Source of the DNA: Falsiroseomonas sp.
Lineage (GTDB): Bacteria; Pseudomonadota; Alphaproteobacteria; Acetobacterales; Acetobacteraceae
Length of the DNA: 37,096 nucleotides
Direction: 5' to 3'
Assembly: GCF_030695085.1 (NCBI RefSeq)
Contig: NZ_JAUYTS010000001.1
Coordinates: 1-37,096, forward strand
Positions 1-7,625 of this stretch are shown here, piece after piece. The translations under genes were made by a program, and so were the position numbers. Every line of letters starts with the position of its first letter. The first letter of the stretch is position 1. The notes beneath the pieces are model-generated. The model was not told the DNA's origin and did no database searches. It saw nothing but the letters and a program-made list of their open reading frames with translations.

Positions 1-207
1 GACCGACAGGGACTGGTTGTCCTGCACGAACTCATCCGGAATGCCGATCGCCGCAAAGTCTCGCCGCGAATAGGTCTCGACAAAGGCACCGCGCGCATCG
101 GCAAAGCGCCGTACCGACACCAGCAGCGGGCCCGCGATGTCCAGGCTGCGCGCCGTGACATTCCCCGACCGGAGTTCACCCGCTTTTGGTCCGGCTTCCT
201 CCGGCAT
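1..207 (-). CDS. rfbC: dTDP-4-dehydrorhamnose 3,5-epimerase, N-terminal fragment
   Basis: This is the first 69 residues of an RmlC/RfbC-type epimerase, cut by the window edge. The enzyme epimerises dTDP-4-keto-6-deoxyglucose at C3 and C5 on the way to dTDP-L-rhamnose, a cytoplasmic precursor for surface polysaccharides. Visible family signatures are RRFADARGAFVETYSRRDF (about residues 33-51), matching the usual 'D-x-RG-x-F-x-E' strand, and FVQDNQS (60-66), which carries the conserved Q-D-N. The catalytic His and Tyr lie further on, outside the window. The ATG at 207 has GGAG about 8 nt upstream. About 18 residues precede the core, slightly longer than usual. The glycosyltransferase upstream on the same strand supports a polysaccharide role. 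Recognition of the family is secure; full-length integrity cannot be judged. Confidence 0.85.
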   Translation of the reverse strand, partial: MPEEAGPKAGELRSGNVTARSLDIAGPLLVSVRRFADARGAFVETYSRRDFAAIGIPDEFVQDNQSLSV

Positions 208-396
208 TCCACTCCAGCTCCCTGCGCCAGCGGGTATCAGCGGTTGTCACAAGTCCGAAACGTCAGCGCGATCATGTTCCAAAAATGAGAAATTTGGAGC
301 ATCTGCATCGGCGATTCACTTAACGAGAGACGATCCACTTCTAATACAAACGCGCTCGCGCGGGAAGGTCGCGCGTGAAGTGTGGCGCAACTTCGC
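208..396 (-). promoter_or_regulatory. AT-richer leader upstream of rfbC with an inverted repeat
   Basis: This 189-bp gap separates the glycosyltransferase stop from the rfbC start. The part from about 245 to 360 is clearly richer in A and T than its surroundings. It holds a perfect inverted repeat, TCCAAA-N9-TTTGGA at 278-298. No run of T follows the repeat on either strand, so it looks more like an operator than an intrinsic terminator. A promoter for rfbC reading leftward is likely here, but I cannot pick a convincing -35/-10 pair. Confidence 0.35.
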
Positions 397-1668
397 CTAC
401 CCCATTTCCGCCTCCGGCTCCCCGCCCGCCGCCAGCTTCTCCACCATGTCGAGCTGCCGCGGCAGGCAATGGGTCCGCAGGTCGTAGCGGGCGATGATGT
501 CGGCGCGGCCCTGCGCGGCCAGGCCGGCATGGTGTTCGGGCGCCGCCAGCACCTGCAGCACCGTCTGCGCCAGCCGCTCCGGCTCGAAGAAAGGCACCAG
601 CAGGCCGTTGCGGCCATGCTGCACAACCTCCGTCACCGGCGGGGTGTCGGAGCCGATCACCAGGGCGCCGCAGGCCATGGCCTCCAGCATCGACCAGGAC
701 AGAACGAAGGGGTAGGTCAGGTAGACATGCGCCCGCGTCACGCGGAACAGGTCGTGCAGCGCATCATGGGCCACGCGCCCGGTGAAGTGGATGCGGCTGA
801 GGTCCAGCCGATCCCCGATCTCGGCCAGCAGCTTCGCCTTCCAGTTCTCCGCGCCTTCGGGCTTGCGGCCGTAGGAGATTTCGTTGCCGCCGACGATCAC
901 GGTGTGCAGCCCGGGCCGTTCGCGTTGCAGCCGGGGCAGGGCGCGCAGGAAGCTGGGGAAGCCGCGATAGGGTTCCAGGTTGCGCGCGACGTAGGAGATC
1001 ACCTCATCCCCACGGCGGAATTCGCGGCCTTCCGGGGTGCGGAACACCGCCGCCGGGTTGGGTGCGCAGCGTTCGGTATCCACCCCCTCATGCAGGCAGG
1101 AGATGCGACGCCGCGCCCAGTCCGGGTAGCGCGACCATTGCCAGCGGGTCGGGCTGATGCCCCAGTCGGCGGATTGCAGGGAGATGAGCTGCGTCGCGTT
1201 CAGCGCCCGGATGCGCGCGGCATCATCGAGTCCCACCGGCTGCGCCGGGTCGAAGCCGAGGTCCTGGCCGATCGAATTGTAGTAGAATTCCCAGTAGTAC
1301 AGCGTGCGCGCCTGGGGGAAGACGTCCTTCAGGAACAGCCCCTCGCCCCAGCCGGGGTGGCAGACGATGATATCCGGCCGCAGCCCCTGGTCGCGCAGCT
1401 GCACCAGCTTGTTCGCCAGGTGCTGGCCGCGGCGCGTGGCCGCTTCCAGGGGACGCAGGTAGCGATGCGTCTGCTCCCCGGCGCCCTTCGGCGCGCCATA
1501 GGCGATGTATTGCACCCCCGGCGCGCTGTAGCCCGGCTTTTCCCCCACGCCCCAGACCTGCACCCCCGGCCGTTGGGCCAGTGCGGGGGCGAGGTGGGCG
1601 TATTGGCCGGGGAAGTTCTGGTGGATGAACATCGCCTTCAGCGGGCGGCGCGGCAGCAGCAGGGCCAT
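397..1668 (-). CDS. Glycosyltransferase, GT4-like (GT-B fold)
   Basis: This 423-residue protein is a cytoplasmic sugar transferase of the GT-B type, probably acting on a lipid-linked or surface glycan. It opens with the pattern MFIHQNFPGQYAHLAPALA (residues 13-31), the first strand and helix of the N-terminal Rossmann domain. The C-terminal donor-binding domain contains WSMLEAMACGALVIGSDTPP (about 325-344), the nucleotide-sugar site of GT4 enzymes. The usual first Glu of the E-x7-E motif is replaced by Phe321, while Glu329 is kept. The chosen ATG at 1668 is the second of an ATGATG pair and has GGAGAG about 5 nt upstream; a shorter start at 1632, directly before FIHQNF, is also possible. rfbC follows downstream on the same strand. 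The acceptor and sugar donor cannot be inferred. Confidence 0.8.
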   Translation of the reverse strand: MALLLPRRPLKAMFIHQNFPGQYAHLAPALAQRPGVQVWGVGEKPGYSAPGVQYIAYGAPKGAGEQTHRYLRPLEAATRRGQHLANKLVQLRDQGLRPDIIVCHPGWGEGLFLKDVFPQARTLYYWEFYYNSIGQDLGFDPAQPVGLDDAARIRALNATQLISLQSADWGISPTRWQWSRYPDWARRRISCLHEGVDTERCAPNPAAVFRTPEGREFRRGDEVISYVARNLEPYRGFPSFLRALPRLQRERPGLHTVIVGGNEISYGRKPEGAENWKAKLLAEIGDRLDLSRIHFTGRVAHDALHDLFRVTRAHVYLTYPFVLSWSMLEAMACGALVIGSDTPPVTEVVQHGRNGLLVPFFEPERLAQTVLQVLAAPEHHAGLAAQGRADIIARYDLRTHCLPRQLDMVEKLAAGGEPEAEMG

Positions 1669-1830
1669 CATCTCTCCAGCAGGCCGGGGGCGCGAAACTG
1701 TGGGGTGGGGGCGGCCCGGTCAAGCCGGTCCGCTTGCGGTTCGGACCCCGTTCGCCGGGCGACGGGCTGTTCGGGCCCCGGCGTGAGTGGCAAATTGGCC
1801 GCCATCGCGATCGCAGGGGAAGAAACGGCC
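1669..1830. promoter_or_regulatory. Divergent intergenic region, glycosyltransferase and dehydratase
   Basis: These 162 bp lie between two genes transcribed away from each other, so promoters in both directions are expected. A hairpin-like sequence with CCCG/CGGG and TCGC/GCGA arms lies at 1747-1766. A possible leftward -35 (TTGACC, complement of 1720-1725) is visible, but its partner -10 is poor. No gene is seen. Confidence 0.25.
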
Positions 1831-3579
1831 ATGGCCGCTGAAAATAAGGGTGGGGCGCGCAAGCGGCCGGAGGATCTGCGGAGCCATCGCTGGTTCGGTG
1901 TGGACGATCTGCGCGCCTTCGGCCACCGGTCCCGCATGCTGCAGATGGGTTTTTCGGAAGCCGATTTCCGCGGCAAGCCGGTGATCGGCATCATCAACAC
2001 CTGGTCCGAACTCAGCCCCTGCCATTTCCACTTCCGCACCAGGGCGGAGGAGGTGAAGCGCGGCGTCTGGCAGGCCGGCGGCTTCCCGGTGGAGCTGCCG
2101 GCGCATCCGGTGACCGAGCAGTACATGAAGCCGACCAGCATGCTGTATCGCAACATGCTGGCAATGGAGACGGAGGAACTGGCCCGCAGCCAGCCCTGCG
2201 ACGGGCTGGTGCTGCTCGGCGGCTGCGACAAGACGCCGCCGGGGCTGGTGATGGGCGCGCTTTCCGCCGGGCTGCCCTTCATCTTCGTCCCGGCCGGGCC
2301 GATGAACAGCGGAAGCTGGCGCGGCAAGACCCTCGGCTCCGGCTCCGATGCCTGGAAATACCATGCGGAATTGCGCGCCGGCACCATCACGCCCGCGCAG
2401 TGGAAGGACATGGAGGGTGGCATGGCCCGGTCCTTCGGAACCTGCATGACCGCCGGCACGGCAGCCACCATGATGCTGGCGGTGGAGGCCATGGGCCTGA
2501 CCCTGCCGGGCGCGTCCTCGATTCCCGCCGCCGATAGCGCGCATCCCCGCATGGCGACCGAATCCGGCAAGCGGATCGTCGACATGGTCTGGGGTGACGA
2601 GACGCCCGCAAAACTGCTCAGCCAGGGCAGCATCGACAATGCGGTGGCCGCCACCATGGCCTTTGGCGGGTCCACCAACGCCATCATCCACATCATCGCC
2701 ATGGCGCGCCGCGCCGGGCTGGAGCTGGACCTCGAACGGTTCGATGCGATCAGCCGCCGGGTGCCGCTGATCGCCAATCTGCGCCCCAACGGCGACACCT
2801 GGCTGATGGCGGATTTCTTCTTCGCAGGTGGCAGCCGCGCCTTCCTCAACCGGCTCAGCCCGCATCTGGACCTGTCCGCAAAGACGGTCTCCGGCGCCAC
2901 GCTGGGGGAGGATATCGGCGATGCGGATGTGTTCAACGACGACATCATCCGCCCTCTGGACAATCCCCTGCAGGCCGAAGGCGGCCTGGCCGTGCTGAAG
3001 GGCTCGCTCGCCCCGCGCGGCGCCGTCATCAAGACCAGCGCGGCCGATCCGCGGCTGCTGAGCCATACCGGCCCGGCGGTGGTGTTCGAGAATTACGCCG
3101 ACCTGAAGAAGCGCCTGGATGACCCCGACCTCGACGTCACGGCGGACAGCGTGCTGGTGATGAAGTCGGGCGGCCCGCAGGGCGGCCCCGGCATGCCGGA
3201 ATGGGGCATGATGCCGATCCCGCAGAAACTGCTGAAGCAGGGGGTGCGGGATATGGTGCGGCTGTCCGACAGCCGCATGTCCGGCACCAGCTACGGCACC
3301 TGCGTGCTGCATGTGGCGCCCGAGAGCCATGTCGGCGGGCCGCTCGCCCTGGTGCAGGATGGCGACCTGATCCGCCTTGACGTGCCGAACCGCAAGCTCG
3401 ACCTGCTGGTGGACGAGGCCGAGATGGTGCGCCGCCAGGCCGCCTGGGTGCCGCCCACCCGCCGTTATGCGCGCGGCTGGACCTCGATGTACCTGGACCA
3501 GGTGACCCAGGCGGATGAGGGCTGCGACCTGCGGTTCCTGGAGGCGGGGGCCGCGACGCCGGAGCCGGACATCTACTGA
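1831..3579 (+). CDS. IlvD/Edd-family sugar-acid dehydratase, L-arabinonate dehydratase-like
   Basis: This 582-residue protein belongs to the IlvD/Edd dehydratases, which remove water from 2,3-dihydroxy acids to give 2-keto-3-deoxy acids using an Fe-S cluster and Mg2+. Three cluster cysteines are visible: Cys64 in WSELSPCH, Cys132 in GGCDKTPPG and Cys205 in FGTCMTAGT. The Ser of RMSGTS (Ser484) corresponds to the catalytic serine of the family. Length and the stretch NSGSWRGKTLGSGSDAWKYH resemble pentonate dehydratases, especially L-arabinonate dehydratase, more than the amino-acid enzyme IlvD. The ATG at 1831 has AGGGGA about 11 nt upstream. It is a single-gene unit: a divergent glycosyltransferase lies before it and the convergent endoglucanase stops 18 bp beyond. 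No aldolase or sugar transporter adjoins it, so the exact substrate remains inference. Confidence 0.85.
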   Translation: MAAENKGGARKRPEDLRSHRWFGVDDLRAFGHRSRMLQMGFSEADFRGKPVIGIINTWSELSPCHFHFRTRAEEVKRGVWQAGGFPVELPAHPVTEQYMKPTSMLYRNMLAMETEELARSQPCDGLVLLGGCDKTPPGLVMGALSAGLPFIFVPAGPMNSGSWRGKTLGSGSDAWKYHAELRAGTITPAQWKDMEGGMARSFGTCMTAGTAATMMLAVEAMGLTLPGASSIPAADSAHPRMATESGKRIVDMVWGDETPAKLLSQGSIDNAVAATMAFGGSTNAIIHIIAMARRAGLELDLERFDAISRRVPLIANLRPNGDTWLMADFFFAGGSRAFLNRLSPHLDLSAKTVSGATLGEDIGDADVFNDDIIRPLDNPLQAEGGLAVLKGSLAPRGAVIKTSAADPRLLSHTGPAVVFENYADLKKRLDDPDLDVTADSVLVMKSGGPQGGPGMPEWGMMPIPQKLLKQGVRDMVRLSDSRMSGTSYGTCVLHVAPESHVGGPLALVQDGDLIRLDVPNRKLDLLVDEAEMVRRQAAWVPPTRRYARGWTSMYLDQVTQADEGCDLRFLEAGAATPEPDIY

Positions 3580-3597
3580 GCCTCACACCCGTTAGCC

Positions 3598-4770
3598 CTA
3601 CGCCGGGCCATGGGCGTGCGCCGTGAGCACCATGCGCGGGTTCTCCCGCAAGGCGAGGCGGGACAGCAGGGACAGCGCGGCGGAGTAGTAGTCCCGCGCG
3701 CTGTCCACGCCGGGCAGCGGCCGGGTTATGGCGCGGCCCATACGGCTCGCGGTGGTGACATCCGCCACCGCCTCGATCCCCGACGGTGCGCCGTAGGGCG
3801 ACAGCTGGCCGCTGCGGAGATCCGCCCAGGCCGGCCGGCTGGCGATCCATGGGTCGTTCCAGAACTGCGCCGCGGCACGCAGGCACGGCTCCGTGGTCAG
3901 CCCGGCCCAGGCCAGGTGCAGCGGCACCCGCACCGCGTCGAAGGAAAAGCGCGCCGGCCAACCCTGCGCCGGCTGCATGCTGCCGGCGGCGCGGCCGCGG
4001 CCAATCTCCACCCAGTCCGGCGGCAGGCTCCAGCGGCCGTAGCGCATGCCGCGCATCATCTGCAGCCCGTCATCCATCAGCCGGCCCCAGGCGCGGTCCG
4101 GCGCCGCGCGGCTCAGCGCGGCCAGCGCCGGGAAGGCGTAGTAGGAGGGGTTCACCACCACGCGGTCGGCGTGCAGGAAGCCGAAGGCGCCGGGCAGCAG
4201 CACGGTGCGGCCCTCCACCTCCAGCACCAGCTTCTGCAGGATGGTCTGCGCCATGCGCTGGCCATCGCGGCGCCAGGCCGGCTCCAGCCAGCGATCGGCG
4301 GCGCGCAGTAGCGCCCAGGCGATATACAGGTCGCCATCGGTCGCGTTGTTGGCATCCGCCACCGGGTTCGGCGATTGTGGCCGGAAGCGCCAGGCATACA
4401 GGCCATCGGCGCGGCGCAGATGGGTGCGCGCCCAATGATAGGCGCGCTCGAAGGCCGGCCGGTCGTCGAAGGCCTCGGCGAACAGCATGGCATAGCCCTG
4501 GCCCTCGCTGTGGGAGATGCCGCCATTGCCGTTATCAACCACCCGGCCTTCCGGCGTCATGAAGCGGTCGCGGAAGGCGCGCCACTGGGCGGCCGGGTCG
4601 TCCCGCGTGCTGATCTCCGCGTTGGGCGCCCAGGATTCGCCGCAGGCGGGGGTCAGTACCAGCGCGGCGGTGGCAGCCGCCAGCAGGGTGCGGCGGGCCA
4701 GCGGCGTCAATTCCAGCCGCGTCTCCTCGGCTTCGGCGGCATCCGGAAGCATCTGCGATTCGGCGAGCAT
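3598..4770 (-). CDS. Secreted glycosyl hydrolase family 8 endoglucanase
   Basis: This 390-residue protein is a GH8 enzyme, a family that cleaves beta-1,4-glucans and includes the BcsZ cellulases of bacterial cellulose synthesis. Residues 24-44 form an export signal with twin arginines, ARRTLLAAATAALVLTPACG. The general acid is Glu89 in SHSEGQGYAM. Further conserved acidic residues lie in NNATDGDLYIAW (Asp145/Asp147) and FSFDAVRVPLHLAWAG (Asp278, the position of the BcsZ-type base). The ATG at 4770 has GGAG about 8 nt upstream and is preferred to an in-frame ATG at 4842. The receiver/pseudokinase gene lies 103 bp upstream on the same strand, so co-transcription is possible. No bcsA, bcsB or bcsC is in the window, so a link to cellulose production is inferred. 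The gene ends 18 bp from the convergent dehydratase. Confidence 0.87.
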   Translation of the reverse strand: MLAESQMLPDAAEAEETRLELTPLARRTLLAAATAALVLTPACGESWAPNAEISTRDDPAAQWRAFRDRFMTPEGRVVDNGNGGISHSEGQGYAMLFAEAFDDRPAFERAYHWARTHLRRADGLYAWRFRPQSPNPVADANNATDGDLYIAWALLRAADRWLEPAWRRDGQRMAQTILQKLVLEVEGRTVLLPGAFGFLHADRVVVNPSYYAFPALAALSRAAPDRAWGRLMDDGLQMMRGMRYGRWSLPPDWVEIGRGRAAGSMQPAQGWPARFSFDAVRVPLHLAWAGLTTEPCLRAAAQFWNDPWIASRPAWADLRSGQLSPYGAPSGIEAVADVTTASRMGRAITRPLPGVDSARDYYSAALSLLSRLALRENPRMVLTAHAHGPA

Positions 4771-4873
4771 CGGGTGATCTCCAGTCAAGGCTGCGGCTGG
4801 CCGGTCCGGGTTCCGGAAGGAACCAGACCGGGTGGCGTGCATGAGGCGGTGCGGTGGGAAGGGCGGGCGGCGC

Positions 4874-6280
4874 TCAGCTGCTGCGGATCAGCAGCCGGGC
4901 GCGCAGGCAGCCCTCGGGCAGGGTCCAGACATCCAGCCGCCCGCCCTGCAGCGCCACCAGGCGCCGGGCGATGGCGATCGGCAGGCGGCATTCCGCCGGC
5001 GATTGCGGCGCTGGCGGCGTGGCGGACGCGGTGGCGGGCTGGCCCGGATCGGCCGGGCGGATCACCAGGTCGAGCCGGGCCTGGCCGGCGCCGGCATCGA
5101 TCGACAGCTCGGCCGCCCCGGCGGCCGGGCGTGCGCCCACGGCAACCCAGGCGAGCAGTGCCATCGCCCGTACCAGGCGGGTGGTATCGAGCTGGAAGGC
5201 AGGGTCGGCATCCGGCTGGAGGATGATGCGCCGGCCGCAGCGCAGCCCGAGCGCCGACAGCCGGACCGCGACGGCACCGAGCAGCCCATGGGCCGAGATC
5301 GGCGCCGGCTGCGGCACGGCGGTGCCGGCCTCCAGCGCCGCGATGTCCATAAGGTCATCCAGCAGGGCGAGCAGCCGGCGCGGTTCCCCGGCGCTGGCAT
5401 CCACCCGCGGTGCCGCGCGCAGCAGGTCGCCCAGCGGGCCGCGCAGATCCTGGGCGATGGTCTCCAGCCCATTGCCGGCGGCATCCAGGCGCTGCGCCAG
5501 GGTGTGCAGCAGGGCTTCCGCCGCGTGGGTCGGGTTCAGCGGCGGCTCGGCCGTGCGCTGCGGGTCGGCCGGGCGCATCCAGGCCGGGTTGCAGGTGCGG
5601 GCGGGGTTGGCTGCCTCGGTCCGGGGATGCTCTGTGGCAGGCATTCCGGTCGGCGAGATCTGCCGCAGTCCGGCCGGGGCGGTGGGGCGCCAGGCCACCG
5701 GGGTGAACAGCGTGCCGGTTGGGCGGGTGGGTGGCCAGGGCGCGGCCGGCACCGCGCCGCCGCCAGCACCCGAAGCCACGCCCGAACCCGCCACCGCGCC
5801 GCGGCGCAGCGTGGCGCGGGCCAGCGCATCCTGCACCATCTGCGCCAGGTCGGCCCCGCGCATCGGCTTCTCCAGCACCCCGAAGGCGCCGAGCCGGGAG
5901 GCCGCGATCCCCTGGGCGGCGGAGGCATAGCCGGTGACCAGCACCACCTCCAGCGCCTCGGCCTCGGCCCGGCCGCGCAGCGCGGCCTCGGCCAGGGCGA
6001 GGCCATCCATCACCGGCATGCGGATGTCGCTGACCAGGGTGGCGATGTCGCGCCGGCCGCGCAGCACGCCGAGCGCCGCCTCGGCGGAGCCTGCGGCCAG
6101 CACGTTCAGGCCGCGCCGGCCGAGCATGGCGGAGAGTTCCTCCAGCACCGCGGCCTCGTCATCCACCACCAGCACGCCGAAGCGGCCGGCGGGGTCGGCG
6201 AAGCTCTGCTGGCGGCGGTCGAGGCGCAGCGCCTTGGCCGGGTTGGTGTGGGCGCTGCCAAGGCCGATCGGCATGTTCAT
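4874..6280 (-). CDS. Receiver-domain protein with degenerate histidine-kinase-like C-terminus
   Basis: This 468-residue soluble protein begins with a complete response-regulator receiver (about 34-155): acidic pair Asp40-Asp41, phospho-acceptor Asp85 in VSDIRMPVMDG, Thr116 in VTGY and Lys138 in LEKPM. A Pro/Ala/Thr-rich linker (about 160-250) follows. The last 220 residues look like a dimerisation helix pair plus an ATPase fold but lack the catalytic boxes. At the H-box, AQDLRGPLGDLL has Gln where His is expected. The N-box region reads ALLAWVAVG with no Asn. The G1 position reads ADPGQP instead of DxGxG. The closing helix IAIARRLVALQGGRLDVW still resembles a kinase G2 region. I infer a phospho-receiver whose output is a protein-binding pseudokinase. 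The ATG at 6280 has GGAG 9 nt upstream. It is divergent from a response regulator and upstream of the GH8 gene. Confidence 0.75.
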   Translation of the reverse strand: MNMPIGLGSAHTNPAKALRLDRRQQSFADPAGRFGVLVVDDEAAVLEELSAMLGRRGLNVLAAGSAEAALGVLRGRRDIATLVSDIRMPVMDGLALAEAALRGRAEAEALEVVLVTGYASAAQGIAASRLGAFGVLEKPMRGADLAQMVQDALARATLRRGAVAGSGVASGAGGGAVPAAPWPPTRPTGTLFTPVAWRPTAPAGLRQISPTGMPATEHPRTEAANPARTCNPAWMRPADPQRTAEPPLNPTHAAEALLHTLAQRLDAAGNGLETIAQDLRGPLGDLLRAAPRVDASAGEPRRLLALLDDLMDIAALEAGTAVPQPAPISAHGLLGAVAVRLSALGLRCGRRIILQPDADPAFQLDTTRLVRAMALLAWVAVGARPAAGAAELSIDAGAGQARLDLVIRPADPGQPATASATPPAPQSPAECRLPIAIARRLVALQGGRLDVWTLPEGCLRARLLIRSS

Positions 6281-6363
6281 GGGTGGCGGCTCCGTCTTGG
6301 AGGGTAGGACGGTGGCCGGTGGACCGGTCCGCCCCGTGAAGGCGGAGGAATGAATGGAAGGTT

Positions 6364-6387
6364 AACGCGTCGCCGTGTTGTCGCGTT
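6364..6387. promoter_or_regulatory. Inverted repeat AACGCG-N12-CGCGTT between two divergent regulators
   Basis: A perfect 6-bp inverted repeat with a 12-bp spacer lies in the 231-bp gap between the receiver/pseudokinase gene (leftward) and the response regulator (rightward). Centre-to-centre spacing of the arms is 18 bp. Placement suggests an operator serving one or both genes. The binding protein is unknown; the adjacent winged-helix regulator is an obvious candidate, although OmpR-type sites are more often direct repeats. Confidence 0.35.
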
Positions 6388-6423
6388 TAGTGGTAAGAAA
6401 TCTCTCTGTTGCTGAGACGGACG

Positions 6424-6435
6424 CTCGACGTCGAG
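6424..6435. promoter_or_regulatory. 12-bp perfect palindrome CTCGACGTCGAG
   Basis: A perfect 12-bp palindrome lies 77 bp before the response-regulator start and 144 bp before the divergent receiver gene. In a GC-rich genome short palindromes are frequent, so functional importance rests only on its intergenic position near the AACGCG repeat. Confidence 0.3.
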
Positions 6436-6511
6436 GCGCGTCCTCGGGTAGACCGGCATGTCGGGGAACGTCTTCATTTTCGGAAGCAGGCCCCGGTCCG
6501 GGAGACAAAGC

Positions 6512-7291
6512 ATGACGTCGCGGACGATTGCCGCCCGCCCGGGGGCTGCTTTGGCAGAGCGGGACGCGCGGGATGAGGAAGCCGCCCTGCCGGGCCAGGC
6601 GCCGATGCCGCTGGTGCTGCTGGCGGATGACGAGCGCGAGCTGACCGACGAGATGGCGGCCTATCTCGCCCGCTATGGGCTGCGGACCGTGGTGGCCAAT
6701 TCCTTCGCCGCCGCGCTTGCCATCGTCGAGACGCATCGGCTGGACGCCATCATCCTCGACCAGCGCCTGGGGCCGGTCGACACGCTGCCGCATCTGCCGG
6801 AATTGCGGGCGCGAACCGATGCGCCGATCCTGATCGTCACCGGCAACCGGGAGGAGACGGACCGCGTGCTGGGGCTGGAACTCGGCGCCGATGATTTCCT
6901 GGTGAAGCCGGTCTCCGGCCGCGAATTGGTGGCGCGGCTGCGGGCCCGCATCCGCCGCCCCGGCAAGCTGGCCGCCGCCGCGCCGCCGCGGCGCGACCGC
7001 TGGCGGCTGCAGGCCGTGGAACGCCGGGTGATGCGGCCGGATGGCAGCCTGCTGGACCTGACGGGGGCGGAGTTCGACCTGCTCGCCGCCCTGGCCGCCA
7101 GCCCCGGGGAGGTGCAGACGCGGGAGGCGCTGACCCAGCAGGTGTTCCGGCGCGCCTGGCGGCCCGGCGACCGGGCGGTGGACAATGCGGTGCTGCATCT
7201 GCGCCAGAAGCTGGCCCCCGACCTGGGTGAGCGATGCATCATCACGATTCGCCAGGTGGGCTACGTTTTCATCGGATTTCCGTATTCCTGA
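6512..7291 (+). CDS. OmpR/PhoB-type response regulator
   Basis: This 259-residue protein has a receiver domain followed by a winged-helix DNA-binding domain. Receiver landmarks are Asp39-Asp40 in LLADDERE, phospho-acceptor Asp83 in IILDQRLG, Thr110 in LIVTGN and Lys132 in LVKPV. The C-terminal domain (about 155-255) shows the Trans_reg_C pattern: LTGAEFDLLAALAASPGEVQ, the recognition-helix region DRAVDNAVLHLRQKL and the closing wing IRQVGYVF. About 30 residues rich in Ala and charged residues precede the receiver. The ATG at 6512 has GGGAGA about 6 nt upstream; a start at 6458 is open but has no such site. No intact histidine kinase lies nearby, which makes its phosphate donor unknown. It is divergent from the receiver/pseudokinase gene. 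Confidence 0.85.
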   Translation: MTSRTIAARPGAALAERDARDEEAALPGQAPMPLVLLADDERELTDEMAAYLARYGLRTVVANSFAAALAIVETHRLDAIILDQRLGPVDTLPHLPELRARTDAPILIVTGNREETDRVLGLELGADDFLVKPVSGRELVARLRARIRRPGKLAAAAPPRRDRWRLQAVERRVMRPDGSLLDLTGAEFDLLAALAASPGEVQTREALTQQVFRRAWRPGDRAVDNAVLHLRQKLAPDLGERCIITIRQVGYVFIGFPYS

Positions 7292-7625
7292 GACAGACCT
7301 GGAAAAAGCGGCCGCACCTTAGGTCCCCTCGAAGGTCGCCGGACTGTCTCGAATATGGCGACGAAGCACGACAATTCGCCCGGCCTGGCTACCGGGCCCG
7401 GCATGGTCGCGTTGAATTCCGGCGCTTCCGGCTTGCCCGCGGCGCGCGCAGCGGCGACACACAGGAAGCGGCCCTGCCAAAGCGGCAGGATGGGCGCCGC
7501 GGCCGTGCGAGTCCCGACGGAGCTTCCCCCAATGGAGCTTCAAGGGGGTGCGGGGCCGGATCGACGCCAGGGGCGGAACGGCGTGGCTTGCCTCGCGTTT
7601 CCGTTCCTTGACCAAGGGGACCAGC
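7292..7625 (+). other. 334-bp leader region upstream of treS, no gene seen
   Basis: I find no convincing gene here. It contains a small hairpin, CCTGCC-AAAGC-GGCAGG (7473-7489), and an 8-bp direct repeat GGAGCTTC (7519-7526 and 7534-7541). It also holds the stress-type promoter described separately at 7575-7600. The hairpin could mark the end of the response-regulator transcript, but no T-run follows it. Confidence 0.5.
7575..7600 (+). promoter_or_regulatory. EcfG-type general-stress promoter, GGAAC-N16-CGTT
   Basis: GGAAC at 7575-7579 is followed after exactly 16 bp by CGTT at 7596-7599. This matches the -35/-10 consensus known for EcfG sigma factors of the alphaproteobacterial general stress response. 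The expected transcription start is about 7606, giving a leader of about 20 nt before the treS ATG. Trehalose genes are established members of such regulons. The motif is seen directly; its use is inferred. Confidence 0.7.

Noticed and set aside
258..280. GGAAC followed by CGTTT on the minus strand before rfbC
   Set aside because: The spacer is only 13 bp, too short for an EcfG-type promoter.
1747..1766. Hairpin-like sequence as a terminator
   Set aside because: It lies between divergent promoters, has a bulge and no T-run.
382..1830. Extension of the dehydratase frame upstream to position 382
   Set aside because: This part lies antisense to the glycosyltransferase and has no dehydratase similarity; ATG 1831 has a ribosome site and the right protein length.
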